A DNA stretch of 64,000 bases, taken from NCBI GenBank assembly GCA_002721545.1, contig PBKR01000011.1, forward strand, positions 109,034 through 173,033, in the 5' to 3' direction. The notes beneath the pieces were generated by a model. The model ran no database searches and was not told where the DNA came from. It was given only the letters and a program-made list of their open reading frames with translations. Position 1 is the stretch's first letter, and every line of letters starts with the position of its first letter. Made by a program: the position numbers and the translations under genes. Positions 25,890 to 38,241 of this stretch are shown here, one piece after another. The DNA comes from Nitrosomonadaceae bacterium (lineage in GTDB: Bacteria; Pseudomonadota; Gammaproteobacteria; Burkholderiales; Nitrosomonadaceae).

Positions 25890-28538
25890 TTAAGAAACCA
25901 CTTTTTTAGATGAAGTATTTAACAAAATCGGTAAAATAAAGAGTGTGCAAATAAGAGTACAAGCTAATCCTACAGTTAATAATATTCCCATACTAGCAGT
26001 TCCTAAATGAGAAGAAAACATTAAACTAGCAAATGTGACCAGAGAAGTTAGAGCACTGTAGAAAACAGCTCGAGCAGTACTGGTATGGATCAGAGTTCCA
26101 CCAGCTAATTTTTCATTACGATTTCGGTGCACCATATGTAGGCTACTATCTAGTCCAATACCAAGTAAAAGTGGAAGAGCAATAATATTAGCGAAATTGA
26201 ATGGTACATTTAACAATATGGTGAAAATACCAATAAATATACTTGATAGGAAGAGTGGAATAAGCACTAATATAGTATACTTTATACTTCGTAATAAAAT
26301 TAATAGCGCTATAACAATACCAGCTAGAGCTAATGAGAATGCTTGTATGAAAGCTTGCACAACAGCCTCTCCAGCTTCTAAATTTATCATGGGAGCACCG
26401 GTAGCCTGTGGTGCAATCTTTTGTATAGCTCGAACAAAGCGCCTTAATGCATCGTTATCATTTATATCTTCTGAAGGGTATACAGCAATTTTGTATTCTC
26501 CTGCTTGACTAAGCCAGCGATTTATCAAAGGCATTGGGAGATCATTTTTATTGAATGTCGTAGAGGTCTCAATAGCAGTCTGCATTCGGTGTAAAGAGGT
26601 AGGTAGAGTTATAAGCAAATCTTCCTCTACCAAGTGTAATAGTTTCTCTTTATTTATCTTCTCATTCTTTTTGAGATGATCAAATACTGCGGATAGTGAG
26701 CTCTTAAGCGTACGGGCAGGAATTATTAGAGCATGCTCAGGTCTTTCGGCAATAAATTTATCAAGGGTATTACTAAGTTTAGTTAATTCCTTTTGTTGCT
26801 TTAGCATCACTTCCTGATTGCTTACTTGTGATGGATAGGACATGGTTAATGGTCCTGTGGTAAGCGCCATTTCTTCAATGAATGGTAATTTAATTTCCTG
26901 ATCCTCTGGAACAAAATCAAGGATTGTTACCACTCTTTTTACTTCTGGTAATTTTGCTAGATCTCTTACTAGAATATCAGTATCTTTACGATTCTTAGCT
27001 AATACAGCTACATACCAAGGCGAGTTATCAACTTCTGAGAGTAATTCTTTAAAAGTACTTACAGCCTCTCCTTTTGGATCTAACATGTTCAATAAATTAT
27101 AGTCAAATTTTAATTGAGGAAAAAGTATGACAGCAGATAATAGTCCAATAAAAATAGCTGTATAACTTAGTTTTTTCCATCTAAATGATATTTCAAGTAT
27201 TTTGCTAAGAGAGCGATCAATATTAGATTCTAATTTAGATTGTTTTGGTGTATAGCGAAGTAAAGCAGGTCCAATAGTAAGAGTAACAAGCAGGCTAATC
27301 AGCATACCAGTACCTGAAATTACTCCTAATTCAGCTACTCCCTTAAAATCTGTAGGTATAAAAGCATAAAAAGCGATAGCATTTGTGAGGGCGCATACAG
27401 TTAGAGCTCCTCCTGCTACTCTCCCAGATTCAAAAATCGCATCTTTATTTGATAGACCTTTTTCTATTATTTCTTGGTATCTTAAGAGAAAATGGATTGC
27501 AAAATCTGCGCCAAGACCAATGTACAGTATTGCAAAAGCAATTGATATTATATTTAGGTGGCCTATTGCAGCAGTAGCAAATGCTGTAGTGAAAATTAAG
27601 CCGAGGATCAGGCAGATTATTACAGCTAATAATAATCTAATCGTACGCATTGCAAAAAACAATACTAATGCAACCATGATAAATGTAATTATTCCAGCAT
27701 ATTCCATGCCACGTAGAGAGCTGTTTAATTCTTCATCTGCCAATGCTATTGCGCCAGTAATGCGCATTTGGATAGGGCTGTCAGCTGTTAGGCCAATTTC
27801 ATGTGCCGCAGCTTGTAATGCAGTGATTGCTTTTTCGGCTGGATATAGCTGGGTAAAATCCTGTTTTGGTTTTACCATTATAAATTCTTGATATCTTTCT
27901 TGTTGAGATTTTCCTCGGAATAGCTCTTGCCATGAAAGAACGCGTGGCGTCCCTGAAAGTCTGGCATTTAAAGTAGTACTCAAGCTATAAAACAATGGTC
28001 CCAGCTCCAGGTCACGTCCCTTACGTAACTCATCTGTTGCACCAGATAATACAGAGGAAAAAGTTTGTAGTGTAGGATCTTTTGCAATATGGGCGATCAG
28101 TGGCTGTGCTTTTGCCATATGATCTATAATTCTTTCTAATTCAGGAATATTTTCGTACAGCAAGCTATTATGTATAAAAAAAGAATCTATATTTGGAGCA
28201 TAGATATCTTGGAAATTCTGTGTGTCATTTTTTAGGAGATCAGAAAGAAGGCCAGCAGTAGCATATGCTTGTTCCGGTGTAGGCGCATCCAATACTACTA
28301 ACATGCTATCATTTTCTTGGGGGAACGTTTTATTGTAATGCTTTAAATTGACGCGAAATGGGAGGTGTTCTGCAAGCATATCGGCAGTGTCTGTATTCAT
28401 ACCAAGGTTTTTTGCTATATATACAGAGCAACTCATAGCAGCAAGTAATGCTACAAGAATTATCCATGGTGCGTAGATATGCGAGGTAGTAGCCCAACGC
28501 CCAAAAGTGCTATAGATATGTCTTTTTGAAGCTTCCAC
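25890..28538 (-). CDS. hpnN: Hopanoid transporter HpnN (RND/MMPL family)
   Basis: 882 aa RND protein with two MMPL blocks, in hopanoid locus. Confidence 0.9.
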   Translation of the reverse strand: MEASKRHIYSTFGRWATTSHIYAPWIILVALLAAMSCSVYIAKNLGMNTDTADMLAEHLPFRVNLKHYNKTFPQENDSMLVVLDAPTPEQAYATAGLLSDLLKNDTQNFQDIYAPNIDSFFIHNSLLYENIPELERIIDHMAKAQPLIAHIAKDPTLQTFSSVLSGATDELRKGRDLELGPLFYSLSTTLNARLSGTPRVLSWQELFRGKSQQERYQEFIMVKPKQDFTQLYPAEKAITALQAAAHEIGLTADSPIQMRITGAIALADEELNSSLRGMEYAGIITFIMVALVLFFAMRTIRLLLAVIICLILGLIFTTAFATAAIGHLNIISIAFAILYIGLGADFAIHFLLRYQEIIEKGLSNKDAIFESGRVAGGALTVCALTNAIAFYAFIPTDFKGVAELGVISGTGMLISLLVTLTIGPALLRYTPKQSKLESNIDRSLSKILEISFRWKKLSYTAIFIGLLSAVILFPQLKFDYNLLNMLDPKGEAVSTFKELLSEVDNSPWYVAVLAKNRKDTDILVRDLAKLPEVKRVVTILDFVPEDQEIKLPFIEEMALTTGPLTMSYPSQVSNQEVMLKQQKELTKLSNTLDKFIAERPEHALIIPARTLKSSLSAVFDHLKKNEKINKEKLLHLVEEDLLITLPTSLHRMQTAIETSTTFNKNDLPMPLINRWLSQAGEYKIAVYPSEDINDNDALRRFVRAIQKIAPQATGAPMINLEAGEAVVQAFIQAFSLALAGIVIALLILLRSIKYTILVLIPLFLSSIFIGIFTILLNVPFNFANIIALPLLLGIGLDSSLHMVHRNRNEKLAGGTLIHTSTARAVFYSALTSLVTFASLMFSSHLGTASMGILLTVGLACTLICTLFILPILLNTSSKKVVS

Positions 28539-28567
28539 TATTGAGGGCTGTCCTTCAGGGGAGGTGA

Positions 28568-29266
28568 TTAATTTTCTTCAGCTATTTTGATTTTCTTCTT
28601 GAGCATATCGATAAAAACATTAAATCCTTTTTGCTCAAGGACAGTACGGTATTCTACGCGCTTTAGTGCAAGATCGCTAACTCCATCAGCTAAAACATTG
28701 ATAATTCTCCAACCTGTTTCGTCTTTACGTAGGAGATAATCAAGACTTACAGTATCGCCACTAGATCGGACTAATTGGCTGCGCACCAAAACATAATCTC
28801 TAGGCATTTTTTTTTGTTCAATATATTCAAAATGCTCATTATCATATTTCTTGAACCACCCTGCATAAGTGCTAATACTTAGCTTATGAAAATGATCGGA
28901 AAGAATTTTTTTTTGTTCTGGTTCTAGTTTGGCCCAGAGTCCTCCTAGAATTTTCTTTAAAATAAAATCAAGCTCATGGGAATTTTCGATTATAGGAGCT
29001 AATAGTTTAAAACGACCTTGAAACCCAAGTTTATTTCCCCCCTTCATTCCTTCTAATAAATGAATATGAAGATTACTGATAGTTTTTGCTGGGGCTGTAT
29101 TAGTATCAAAATCTTGTGCTGAGACTATTGGTGTAAATAGGAAGCAAGCTGTTAGCACTAGCCAATATATTACTAGTTTTATATCTATCAAATTATTTAA
29201 TTTTTGTATAGCCATATATCTAATAATTTTATTATAGCCCAATGCAAGGTAGTTTGCTGATTCCAA
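28568..29266 (-). CDS. hpnM: MlaC/Ttg2D-like protein (HpnM)
   Basis: Exported ABC-transporter auxiliary protein family (ILGGLWAKLEPEQKKILSDHFHKLSISTYAG...DYLLRKDETGWRIINVLADGVS), between hpnN and hpnH. Confidence 0.85.
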   Translation of the reverse strand: MESANYLALGYNKIIRYMAIQKLNNLIDIKLVIYWLVLTACFLFTPIVSAQDFDTNTAPAKTISNLHIHLLEGMKGGNKLGFQGRFKLLAPIIENSHELDFILKKILGGLWAKLEPEQKKILSDHFHKLSISTYAGWFKKYDNEHFEYIEQKKMPRDYVLVRSQLVRSSGDTVSLDYLLRKDETGWRIINVLADGVSDLALKRVEYRTVLEQKGFNVFIDMLKKKIKIAEEN

Positions 29267-30388
29267 TTAAGGTTTAATTGTCACAGGTATCTCCGAGAGA
29301 GTGTTTTTTTTCTTTTGCTCCTCAACTATCCATTTAGGGACTGGTTCAGCTACCATTGACCCTACAGTTTTTGGTCCCCTTATGGCCGTGAATAATCCTT
29401 TTAGAGGGTGTTGTAGCATATCTTCAACTGCCGTTGCTTCATAACCACAGTGTGCCATGCATTGTACGCATTTTGGATTGTTAGTATTCCCATACTTCTC
29501 CCAAGGAGTGTCATCCAGAAGCTCCTGAAAAGTAGATACATAACCCTCATCGGATAGTAAATAGCATGGCTTCTGCCAGCCAAATATATTACGGGTTGGA
29601 TTGCCCCACGGGGTACAATCATAACTTTGATTACCTGCTAGAAAATCAAGATAGAGTGTTGAGTGGTTTAATTTCCAGTTCCGCTTCCTCTTCTTGCTAA
29701 GTTTAAAAATTCCCCGAAATAAATTCTTAGTATCTTTACCTTTAATAAACACATCTTGTTGGGGTGCACGCTCATAACTAAAACCGGGGGCAATAGTTGC
29801 TCCTTCTATGCCTAGTGTCATAGCGTAATCTAGAAACTCAGCAACGTCTTCTGGGGTTTCACCTTGAAATAGAGTGCAATTTACCGTGACTCTAAATCCT
29901 TTTTTTACAGCTAATTTTATAGCCTCAACCGCTCGATCAAAAACGCCTTCTTGACAAACAGAGTTATCATGTCTTTCTTTCATCCCATCTAGATGAACAG
30001 ATATAGTTAAGTATGGAGATGGTTTGTAGTCATTAATTCTCTTTTTTAATAATAGTGCGTTTGTACATAGATAAATGTATTTTTTACGTGCGATAATACC
30101 CTTTACTATTTTTGGCATTTCTTTGTGGATTAATGGTTCTCCGCCTGGAATTGATACCATCGGCGCACCACATTCATCGACAGCTTGCATACACTCTTCA
30201 TATGAAAGACGTTTATCTAGGGTTTCATTAGGATAATCTATTTTCCCACAGCCGCCACAAGCTAGATTACAACGAAAAAGTGGCTCTAGCATTAAAACCA
30301 TTGGGTATTTTTTTACCCCGTTTATTTTTTGTTTTAACAGGTAACTGGCCACAGCTAGTTGTTGACGTAATGGAACACCCATAAGCAA
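29267..30388 (-). CDS. hpnH: Radical SAM adenosyl-hopene transferase HpnH
   Basis: LEPLFRCNLACGGCGKIDYP, SIPGGEPLIH; hopanoid context. Confidence 0.94.
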   Translation of the reverse strand: MLMGVPLRQQLAVASYLLKQKINGVKKYPMVLMLEPLFRCNLACGGCGKIDYPNETLDKRLSYEECMQAVDECGAPMVSIPGGEPLIHKEMPKIVKGIIARKKYIYLCTNALLLKKRINDYKPSPYLTISVHLDGMKERHDNSVCQEGVFDRAVEAIKLAVKKGFRVTVNCTLFQGETPEDVAEFLDYAMTLGIEGATIAPGFSYERAPQQDVFIKGKDTKNLFRGIFKLSKKRKRNWKLNHSTLYLDFLAGNQSYDCTPWGNPTRNIFGWQKPCYLLSDEGYVSTFQELLDDTPWEKYGNTNNPKCVQCMAHCGYEATAVEDMLQHPLKGLFTAIRGPKTVGSMVAEPVPKWIVEEQKKKNTLSEIPVTIKP

Positions 30389-30457
30389 ATTTCTCCAAGA
30401 TTAATTTAATAGGCCAAATAATAATCATTCATAGATAAAATTGCTACTTTTATTATT

Positions 30458-31456
30458 CTATTTTGCCGCATAATTAAATGTTTTCTGCTTGCGTAATAGT
30501 GCTGCAGGTAATTTAAAAGTAATATCTTCTGATACCCCTTCCAACTCTTTAATGCTAGTTACTCCAAGGCTTTGTAATCGATCAAGAACACCTTGTACCA
30601 ATATCTCGGGAGTAGAAGCACCGGCAGATACACCTATTCTGGAACTATTGGTGAGCCAGTTTGGAGAAATTTCATTAGCATCTTGAATTAAATAGGCATT
30701 GACACCACTCATTTCACCGACTTCCCGTAGACGAGCAGAATTAGAACTATTTCTGGCACCCACTACTAAAATTACATCCACTTTTTCTGCAAGACTGCGT
30801 ACAGCATTCTGGCGGTTTTGTGTTGCATAACATATATCAGATAATTCAGGGCCTTTTACATCTGGAAAACGATCTTTTAAGGCCTGCACAATGCAACGTG
30901 TATCATCTAAGCTAAGAGTTGTCTGAGTTACATAAGATACTCGCTTTGGATCAGAAACTTTAAGAGCCTGAACATCTTCTACAGAACCAACCACATGCAC
31001 TGTTCCGCGTACTCTTCCGTATGTGCCTTCTACTTCAACGTGGCCTCGATGACCAATAATTACTACTTCATATCCACTTTTATTATAACGTTGAGCCTGT
31101 AAATGCACTTTGGTAACAAGTGGGCAAGTTGCATCAATAATTTCCAGATCTTGAGCTTTAGCAGCTTCCATAACTGCGTCAGATACGCCATGAGCACTGA
31201 GAACAGTTACTGTTTTGGGTGGGATGCTTTTCATATCTTCAGTAAAAATAACTCCACGTGCTTCTAGGTCTTGGATTACTTGTTGATTATGAACGATTTG
31301 ATGCAGTACATAAATAGGAGCCCCATAAAGTACTAGTGCCTGTTCAACAATTTCTACAGCACGCACAACACCGGCACAGAAGCCTCTCGGATTAGCAAGT
31401 ATGGTTTCTATGTTGTTCTCCTTATTGAATATTTTATTAAATTCCCTATATGACAT
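30458..31456 (-). CDS. ispH: 4-hydroxy-3-methylbut-2-enyl diphosphate reductase
   Basis: LANPRGFCAGVVRAVEIVEQAL, LSAHGVS, VGARNSSNSARL; GVSAGASTPE. Confidence 0.96.
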   Translation of the reverse strand: MSYREFNKIFNKENNIETILANPRGFCAGVVRAVEIVEQALVLYGAPIYVLHQIVHNQQVIQDLEARGVIFTEDMKSIPPKTVTVLSAHGVSDAVMEAAKAQDLEIIDATCPLVTKVHLQAQRYNKSGYEVVIIGHRGHVEVEGTYGRVRGTVHVVGSVEDVQALKVSDPKRVSYVTQTTLSLDDTRCIVQALKDRFPDVKGPELSDICYATQNRQNAVRSLAEKVDVILVVGARNSSNSARLREVGEMSGVNAYLIQDANEISPNWLTNSSRIGVSAGASTPEILVQGVLDRLQSLGVTSIKELEGVSEDITFKLPAALLRKQKTFNYAAK

Positions 31457-31543
31457 TATTCTAGCACGTAAGTTGCATAAATTATATATGTAAGTTTGTT
31501 AACTATATAAATTATGAGGATTTTATTCTAATTTTAAATTTTC

Positions 31544-32830
31544 TTATATAAACTGATTGGCTACTATTAAATCATGCCAATCAGTTGTATAACTTAGACT
31601 TTTATTGTTTTGTTTCATTTTCCATGGCTGTGTTATACCCTCGGATGCAACTACTAATATTTTTCTCCCCATTTTTGTATTAATTTTATCTAGTATCATC
31701 ATTAGATTATCGGATTTTTCTTGTTTCTCTTTTTTGTTAAACAGGCTAGGTTGGTATTTTTTTCTTGGTACTATTTTAGATAGTGAGATTCCTGCCTTTT
31801 GATATTTATATCCATTGCAATAAATTGTACGTAATCCGAATGATGCAAATTTTGTAAGCACTAGGGTGTTGTCTGTCTGATCTGGTAATGGGATAGTCGT
31901 ACTGTTAGTGTAGCAAGATTCCTTTTTGTTGAATGGGCTGGTACTTATATGAATATGGATTGATCCTGTATATGAATTTTGCTGACGTAATTTCTCAGCA
32001 GCACGGCTAGCATAAAGAGTAATAGATTGTTCTAGATCTTTAAAATCAGTTATTGCTGTGCTAAAGGAGCGAGAACAGGTTATTTTCTTTTTAGGCGCAG
32101 TTGTTTCCTTGAGTTTAAAGCAAACTATATTATTAAGCTCAAAAATAATTTTTCTTAAATAGACAGAGGATTGTAAATTTATCGTTCTTAGATTAAGATT
32201 TTTTAAATCAAATGCAGTGTAAATACCAGTTTTTTGTAATTTTATTGAGAGTTGTTTGCCAATACCCCATACATCTTTCGTATTAATTCTATTTAGTAAT
32301 TTATTTTGCTTCTGTATAGTCATAGCGTTGAAATTGCATACATTCTGAAATGATGAATTTTTTTTTGCAACGTGATTTGCAAGTTTCGCTAACGTTTTTG
32401 AGGATCCAATTCCTATGCAAACAGTTAATCCCGTTTGTTGTTGTATACAATTACATATTTTTTGTGCATAAATAGTCAAGTCATCTTTGCAGAATCCTGT
32501 GAAATCTAGAAAGCATTCATCAATAGAGTATATGTCTTGGTTTGGGCTAAATTTAGATAGGATGCTCATTACTCGATCAGACATATCGGAATATAGCGCA
32601 TAATTAGAAGAGCAAGTAATAATATTATGCTTTTTTGCTAAAGTTTTAAGCTGAAACCAAGGCTCTCCCATTCTCACGCCAAGTGCTTTTGCTTCTTCGC
32701 TTCTGGCAACTATGCAGCCATCATTATTAGAAAGTACTACTACTGGTTTATTTTTTAATTTTGGATTAAATAATTGTTCACAGCTTACATAAAAATTATT
32801 GCAGTCAACTATAGCAATAGAGCAGTTCAT
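31544..32830 (-). CDS. umuC: DNA polymerase V subunit UmuC-like (Y family)
   Basis: IAIVDCNNFYVSCEQLFNPKLKNKPVVVLSNNDGCIVARS, YSIDECFLDFTG; overlaps umuD by 4 nt. Confidence 0.94.
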   Translation of the reverse strand: MNCSIAIVDCNNFYVSCEQLFNPKLKNKPVVVLSNNDGCIVARSEEAKALGVRMGEPWFQLKTLAKKHNIITCSSNYALYSDMSDRVMSILSKFSPNQDIYSIDECFLDFTGFCKDDLTIYAQKICNCIQQQTGLTVCIGIGSSKTLAKLANHVAKKNSSFQNVCNFNAMTIQKQNKLLNRINTKDVWGIGKQLSIKLQKTGIYTAFDLKNLNLRTINLQSSVYLRKIIFELNNIVCFKLKETTAPKKKITCSRSFSTAITDFKDLEQSITLYASRAAEKLRQQNSYTGSIHIHISTSPFNKKESCYTNSTTIPLPDQTDNTLVLTKFASFGLRTIYCNGYKYQKAGISLSKIVPRKKYQPSLFNKKEKQEKSDNLMMILDKINTKMGRKILVVASEGITQPWKMKQNNKSLSYTTDWHDLIVANQFI

Positions 32831-33456
32831 TTAAATTTACGCATGGATCCAGTAACAACTCCCCAGATTTCAAAGGATTGTCCTTCTTTGATTTCAATAT
32901 TAGAGTAATTTTTGTTAGCTGGGATAAGGGCTATGCCTTTCTTAGATTGCCCTAGAATTTTTACGGTAAATTCTCCATCTAACATCACAAGGACAATATC
33001 ACCAGTTTGTTGGGATATTGAACGGTCAATAACTAGCACATCATTATCGAAGATACCTGCTTCTATCATTGAGTCTCCTTTGACACGCACGAAAAATGTT
33101 GCAGTATCATTTTTTACGAGATAATCACTTGGATTGAGTCGTTTTTCAACATGATCATCAGCTGGAGATGGAAAGCCAGCAGCTACTTTCGATATATAGA
33201 GTGGGAAAGTAGTATGATGCTTGGCCTGTATCAACTGGATTAGACTAGAGAGCTTGGTGTGTGTTTGTAACGGAGTCTCTTTTGTTAGAGCAGAGATAGC
33301 ATTCTTGATGATTTTAGCTGTGCTTACCGGAACACGTATGACTTTAGTAGGCTGAGCTATATTATTTCCTAGTTTGCGTCCAGCACCCGGGCGCCTGCCC
33401 CCATGAGTCTTTATAGTATTAGTCATCATAAACTTGATTTTGTAACAGTTAATCAA
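32827..33456 (-). CDS. umuD: UmuD-like S24 peptidase with extended N-terminus
   Basis: AAGFPSPADD cleavage-type site, GDSMIEAGIFDNDVLVIDRS, DGEFTVKIL; N-terminal GGRRPGAGRK extension. Confidence 0.9.
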   Translation of the reverse strand: MINCYKIKFMMTNTIKTHGGRRPGAGRKLGNNIAQPTKVIRVPVSTAKIIKNAISALTKETPLQTHTKLSSLIQLIQAKHHTTFPLYISKVAAGFPSPADDHVEKRLNPSDYLVKNDTATFFVRVKGDSMIEAGIFDNDVLVIDRSISQQTGDIVLVMLDGEFTVKILGQSKKGIALIPANKNYSNIEIKEGQSFEIWGVVTGSMRKFK

Positions 33457-33709
33457 GTTTACATTTAAGTTCTTTGAATGGCAAGAGTGAGTAATAAAGC
33501 AGTATACATTTATTCTTGTTTCTTCCTGCCTTTTATTGGTTTTGTGTGCTGAGAATATATCTTTTTACTACATGTCCTTAGTTCTTTTATTGCTGGTTCT
33601 CGTAATATTATGTATATAGATTTATTATGGGCTGGCAAGTATTTTTAATAGTATAAATGAGTTAATCAAAATTATAGGTCGTCTTAGCTAAAAATAAACA
33701 GGAAATAAT

Positions 33710-33871
33710 ATGGAGATATTTGATGATTTTGCAATATTATATATTTGCGTGGCATGTATTTATATTATTCATAAGATTTACGTTTCATCGCGGAAGGGTT
33801 GGGACACAACAGCAAAACCTATAGTTGGGATAATTATTTTAAGTGCTTTGCTATATCTAACTATAAAATAA
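33710..33871 (+). CDS. Small putative membrane protein (53 aa), not in the ORF track
   Basis: ATG preceded by AGGAA; MEIFDDFAILYICVACIYIIHKIYVSSRKGWDTTAKPIVGIIILSALLYLTIK, two hydrophobic segments. Confidence 0.5.
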   Translation: MEIFDDFAILYICVACIYIIHKIYVSSRKGWDTTAKPIVGIIILSALLYLTIK

Positions 33872-34062
33872 ATATAAGAATCACAGATAATACTTAGGAG
33901 ATTAAATTTTTATTCATAACTAGGTCTGATTAGTTTGAAAATAATTAAATTATTGTGGGTATACAGTATTTTAAAGATTTTATTTGTGTAGGCATGTTTT
34001 GCTATAGTATCTAATCAATATCCCCTATTTTCCTGCATAGCGAATTTTCTTAGAAGTAAGAG

Positions 34063-34149
34063 TGGTGCCGGGAGGGGGGGTCGAACCCCCATGATGTTAC
34101 CATCGCGGGATTTTGAGTCCCGTGCGTCTACCAATTCCGCCATCCCGGC
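34063..34149 (-). tRNA. tRNA-Leu(CAA)
   Basis: Reverse strand GCCGGGATGGCGGAATTGGTAGACGC...long variable arm...TCCCGGCACCA, anticodon loop CTCAAAA. Confidence 0.95.
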
Positions 34150-34379
34150 TAATTTATCTCACTAGATTAGAAATTTGAAAAATTTATTTATATAAGTAAA
34201 TATAGGATTATGGATAGTCTAAGAGACAATGATTAATTGTAACTCAGACTATAGTAGGAGTGTTGTAATCACAAAAATAATTAGGCTTTTAGGTGAGGTT
34301 TATTTTCCCATTTTCTGCAAGGGAATAAATAAAAAATGTCTTAATAAAATTTTAGTATAAGTAGGCCAGCTATAATTTA

Positions 34380-35528
34380 TCAGAAATTTATAGCCAGTGC
34401 TGTAGTTAAAGCTGTATTAGTTTCTGTGGTAGTGCCATCTTGTTTTGTAAAGATATTATCTTTATTAATAAGTGATCTTGCTTCAAATCGCCAAAGAAAA
34501 TTCTTTGTGATATGCCAATCAAAATTTGCAGAGAAGGCCCATGTTCTAAAGCTATTTGGTGCTATAGAAGATAAAAGTACACTATCCCTGTCATCAAAAT
34601 ACTCTCCTCTTATTGCCATAGCCGTATTTTTTGTTGGGGTGTAACGGATAATAACTGTAGAATTAAACCATTTATTGAAAGTTGATGAGCCTTTTCTCTT
34701 CTGTTCCATACCAATATCAAAACCAACTGTTGCAGCTAATTTATTACTCAGCTTTAAGGTGCTGTAGAAGTTATGGAAATATCTCATTAATCTACTATGG
34801 TTTGGCGTATCAGTACCAATAAAAGTACTACTGTTTAAGGTTATATTGGAAGAAGGCTTGTAAGTAATTTGTGTGCCAAATGAAGGGAGTGTATTTCCAT
34901 CTATAGGTTTAATACTCTGCCAACCAGTTAGAATGAGGGCACTCATAAACCACTTACCATCATTAGAAGTATGGTTAATTCTTGCACCAGACTCATAGTA
35001 GGGAACATTCTCGGCCGTAAGGCTTCTTGTTAAAGTCCAATTATTACTACCTTTAGCATTTTCAAATCCAATGTGGGACGAAAAAGTACCTATTTCAAGC
35101 CATGTATTATTTTCTTTTAAAATTTTTAGTGCAATATTAGCTTCATATAGATTTTTCAGTAAACCTGGCTCTTCCTTATAATTGCTACGCATATAGGTTC
35201 CTGCAGCCAGGGCAAAATTAGCTTTAACATTTTTAATATCATATTTTATTTTAAAGAATGCTAGATTTACTGCTGGCTCATTATTTCGGTTATAGCTTAC
35301 GAATATGGGTGATTTTTTATTATTTAAAGAATTACTAAAAGTAGTAGAACCGTATGTTTCAACATAACCACTAACCTTGAATGGTGATATTAGATTATTT
35401 GTAAGCTTGATAATTTCTTGTGAATATACTTCTTTACTAAAAAACAAGATAATAACCATAATAAAGATATTTTTTATTTGATTTTTTGGAGAATTTATAA
35501 TCTTAAATTTATGGATAATTTGGTACAT
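34380..35528 (-). CDS. Outer-membrane beta-barrel protein, BBP2-like/porin
   Basis: Signal peptide, VSGYVETYGSTTFSN..., alternating amphipathic strands, terminal LTTALAINF. Confidence 0.7.
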   Translation of the reverse strand: MYQIIHKFKIINSPKNQIKNIFIMVIILFFSKEVYSQEIIKLTNNLISPFKVSGYVETYGSTTFSNSLNNKKSPIFVSYNRNNEPAVNLAFFKIKYDIKNVKANFALAAGTYMRSNYKEEPGLLKNLYEANIALKILKENNTWLEIGTFSSHIGFENAKGSNNWTLTRSLTAENVPYYESGARINHTSNDGKWFMSALILTGWQSIKPIDGNTLPSFGTQITYKPSSNITLNSSTFIGTDTPNHSRLMRYFHNFYSTLKLSNKLAATVGFDIGMEQKRKGSSTFNKWFNSTVIIRYTPTKNTAMAIRGEYFDDRDSVLLSSIAPNSFRTWAFSANFDWHITKNFLWRFEARSLINKDNIFTKQDGTTTETNTALTTALAINF

Positions 35529-35676
35529 ATATAATTTGTATTTTTATAATTATCAAACTATTTTTTGTTGATAATTTTTTTCTGTAATTATTGTTATAAG
35601 AAAACTACTAAAAATAAGAACATATAAAATTACCATCAATATGGCAGATATATAGTACGCCGTTATAATATATCGG

Positions 35677-37817
<2,141 letters not shown>

Positions 37818-37854
37818 AATGCTCCTCCTTTGAAATCTCCTTTGGAGAAATATT

Positions 37855-38193
37855 ATGTTGATTAGTGATGCTTATGCTCAAGCTACCCCTCCAGCAGGAG
37901 GTGGTATGTTAATGGAATTGCCTTTGATAGCACTAGTAATTGCAATATTTTACTTCGTAGTAATTCGTCCTCAGACCAAGCGGGCAAAAGATCAGAAAGA
38001 AATGGTTGCAGCGTTACAGAAGGGTGATGAGGTGGTAACAAGTGGTGGTCAATTAGGGCGCATAGCAAAAATTACTGAGAGCCATGTGATTTTGGAAATT
38101 GCTCCAAGTATAGAGACGATTATATTGAAGACGGCGATTCAGACTTTATTACCAAAAGGGACATTAAAAGGGATTGAGAAAGGAAAAAAATAG
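37855..38193 (+). CDS. yajC: Preprotein translocase subunit YajC
   Basis: FYFVVIRPQTKRAKDQKEMVAALQKGDEVVTSGGQLGRI. Confidence 0.96.
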   Translation: MLISDAYAQATPPAGGGMLMELPLIALVIAIFYFVVIRPQTKRAKDQKEMVAALQKGDEVVTSGGQLGRIAKITESHVILEIAPSIETIILKTAIQTLLPKGTLKGIEKGKK

Positions 38194-38241
38194 TTGTGAA
38201 ACAGGAATATAATAGGATAAATATAATTTATTTCCTACCGT

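Noticed and set aside
27385-27891. 168-aa plus-strand ORF
   Set aside because: Antisense to hpnN, low-complexity composition with no recognisable domain; shadow ORF.
33457-33540. Possible LexA/SOS box upstream of umuD
   Set aside because: No convincing CTGT-N8-ACAG or other known SOS palindrome found by eye.
35547-35577. AATTATCAAAC...GTTGATAATTTTTT hairpin plus T-run
   Set aside because: AT-only stem in the divergent porin/queA intergenic, with no + strand gene upstream to terminate; likely promoter AT richness.
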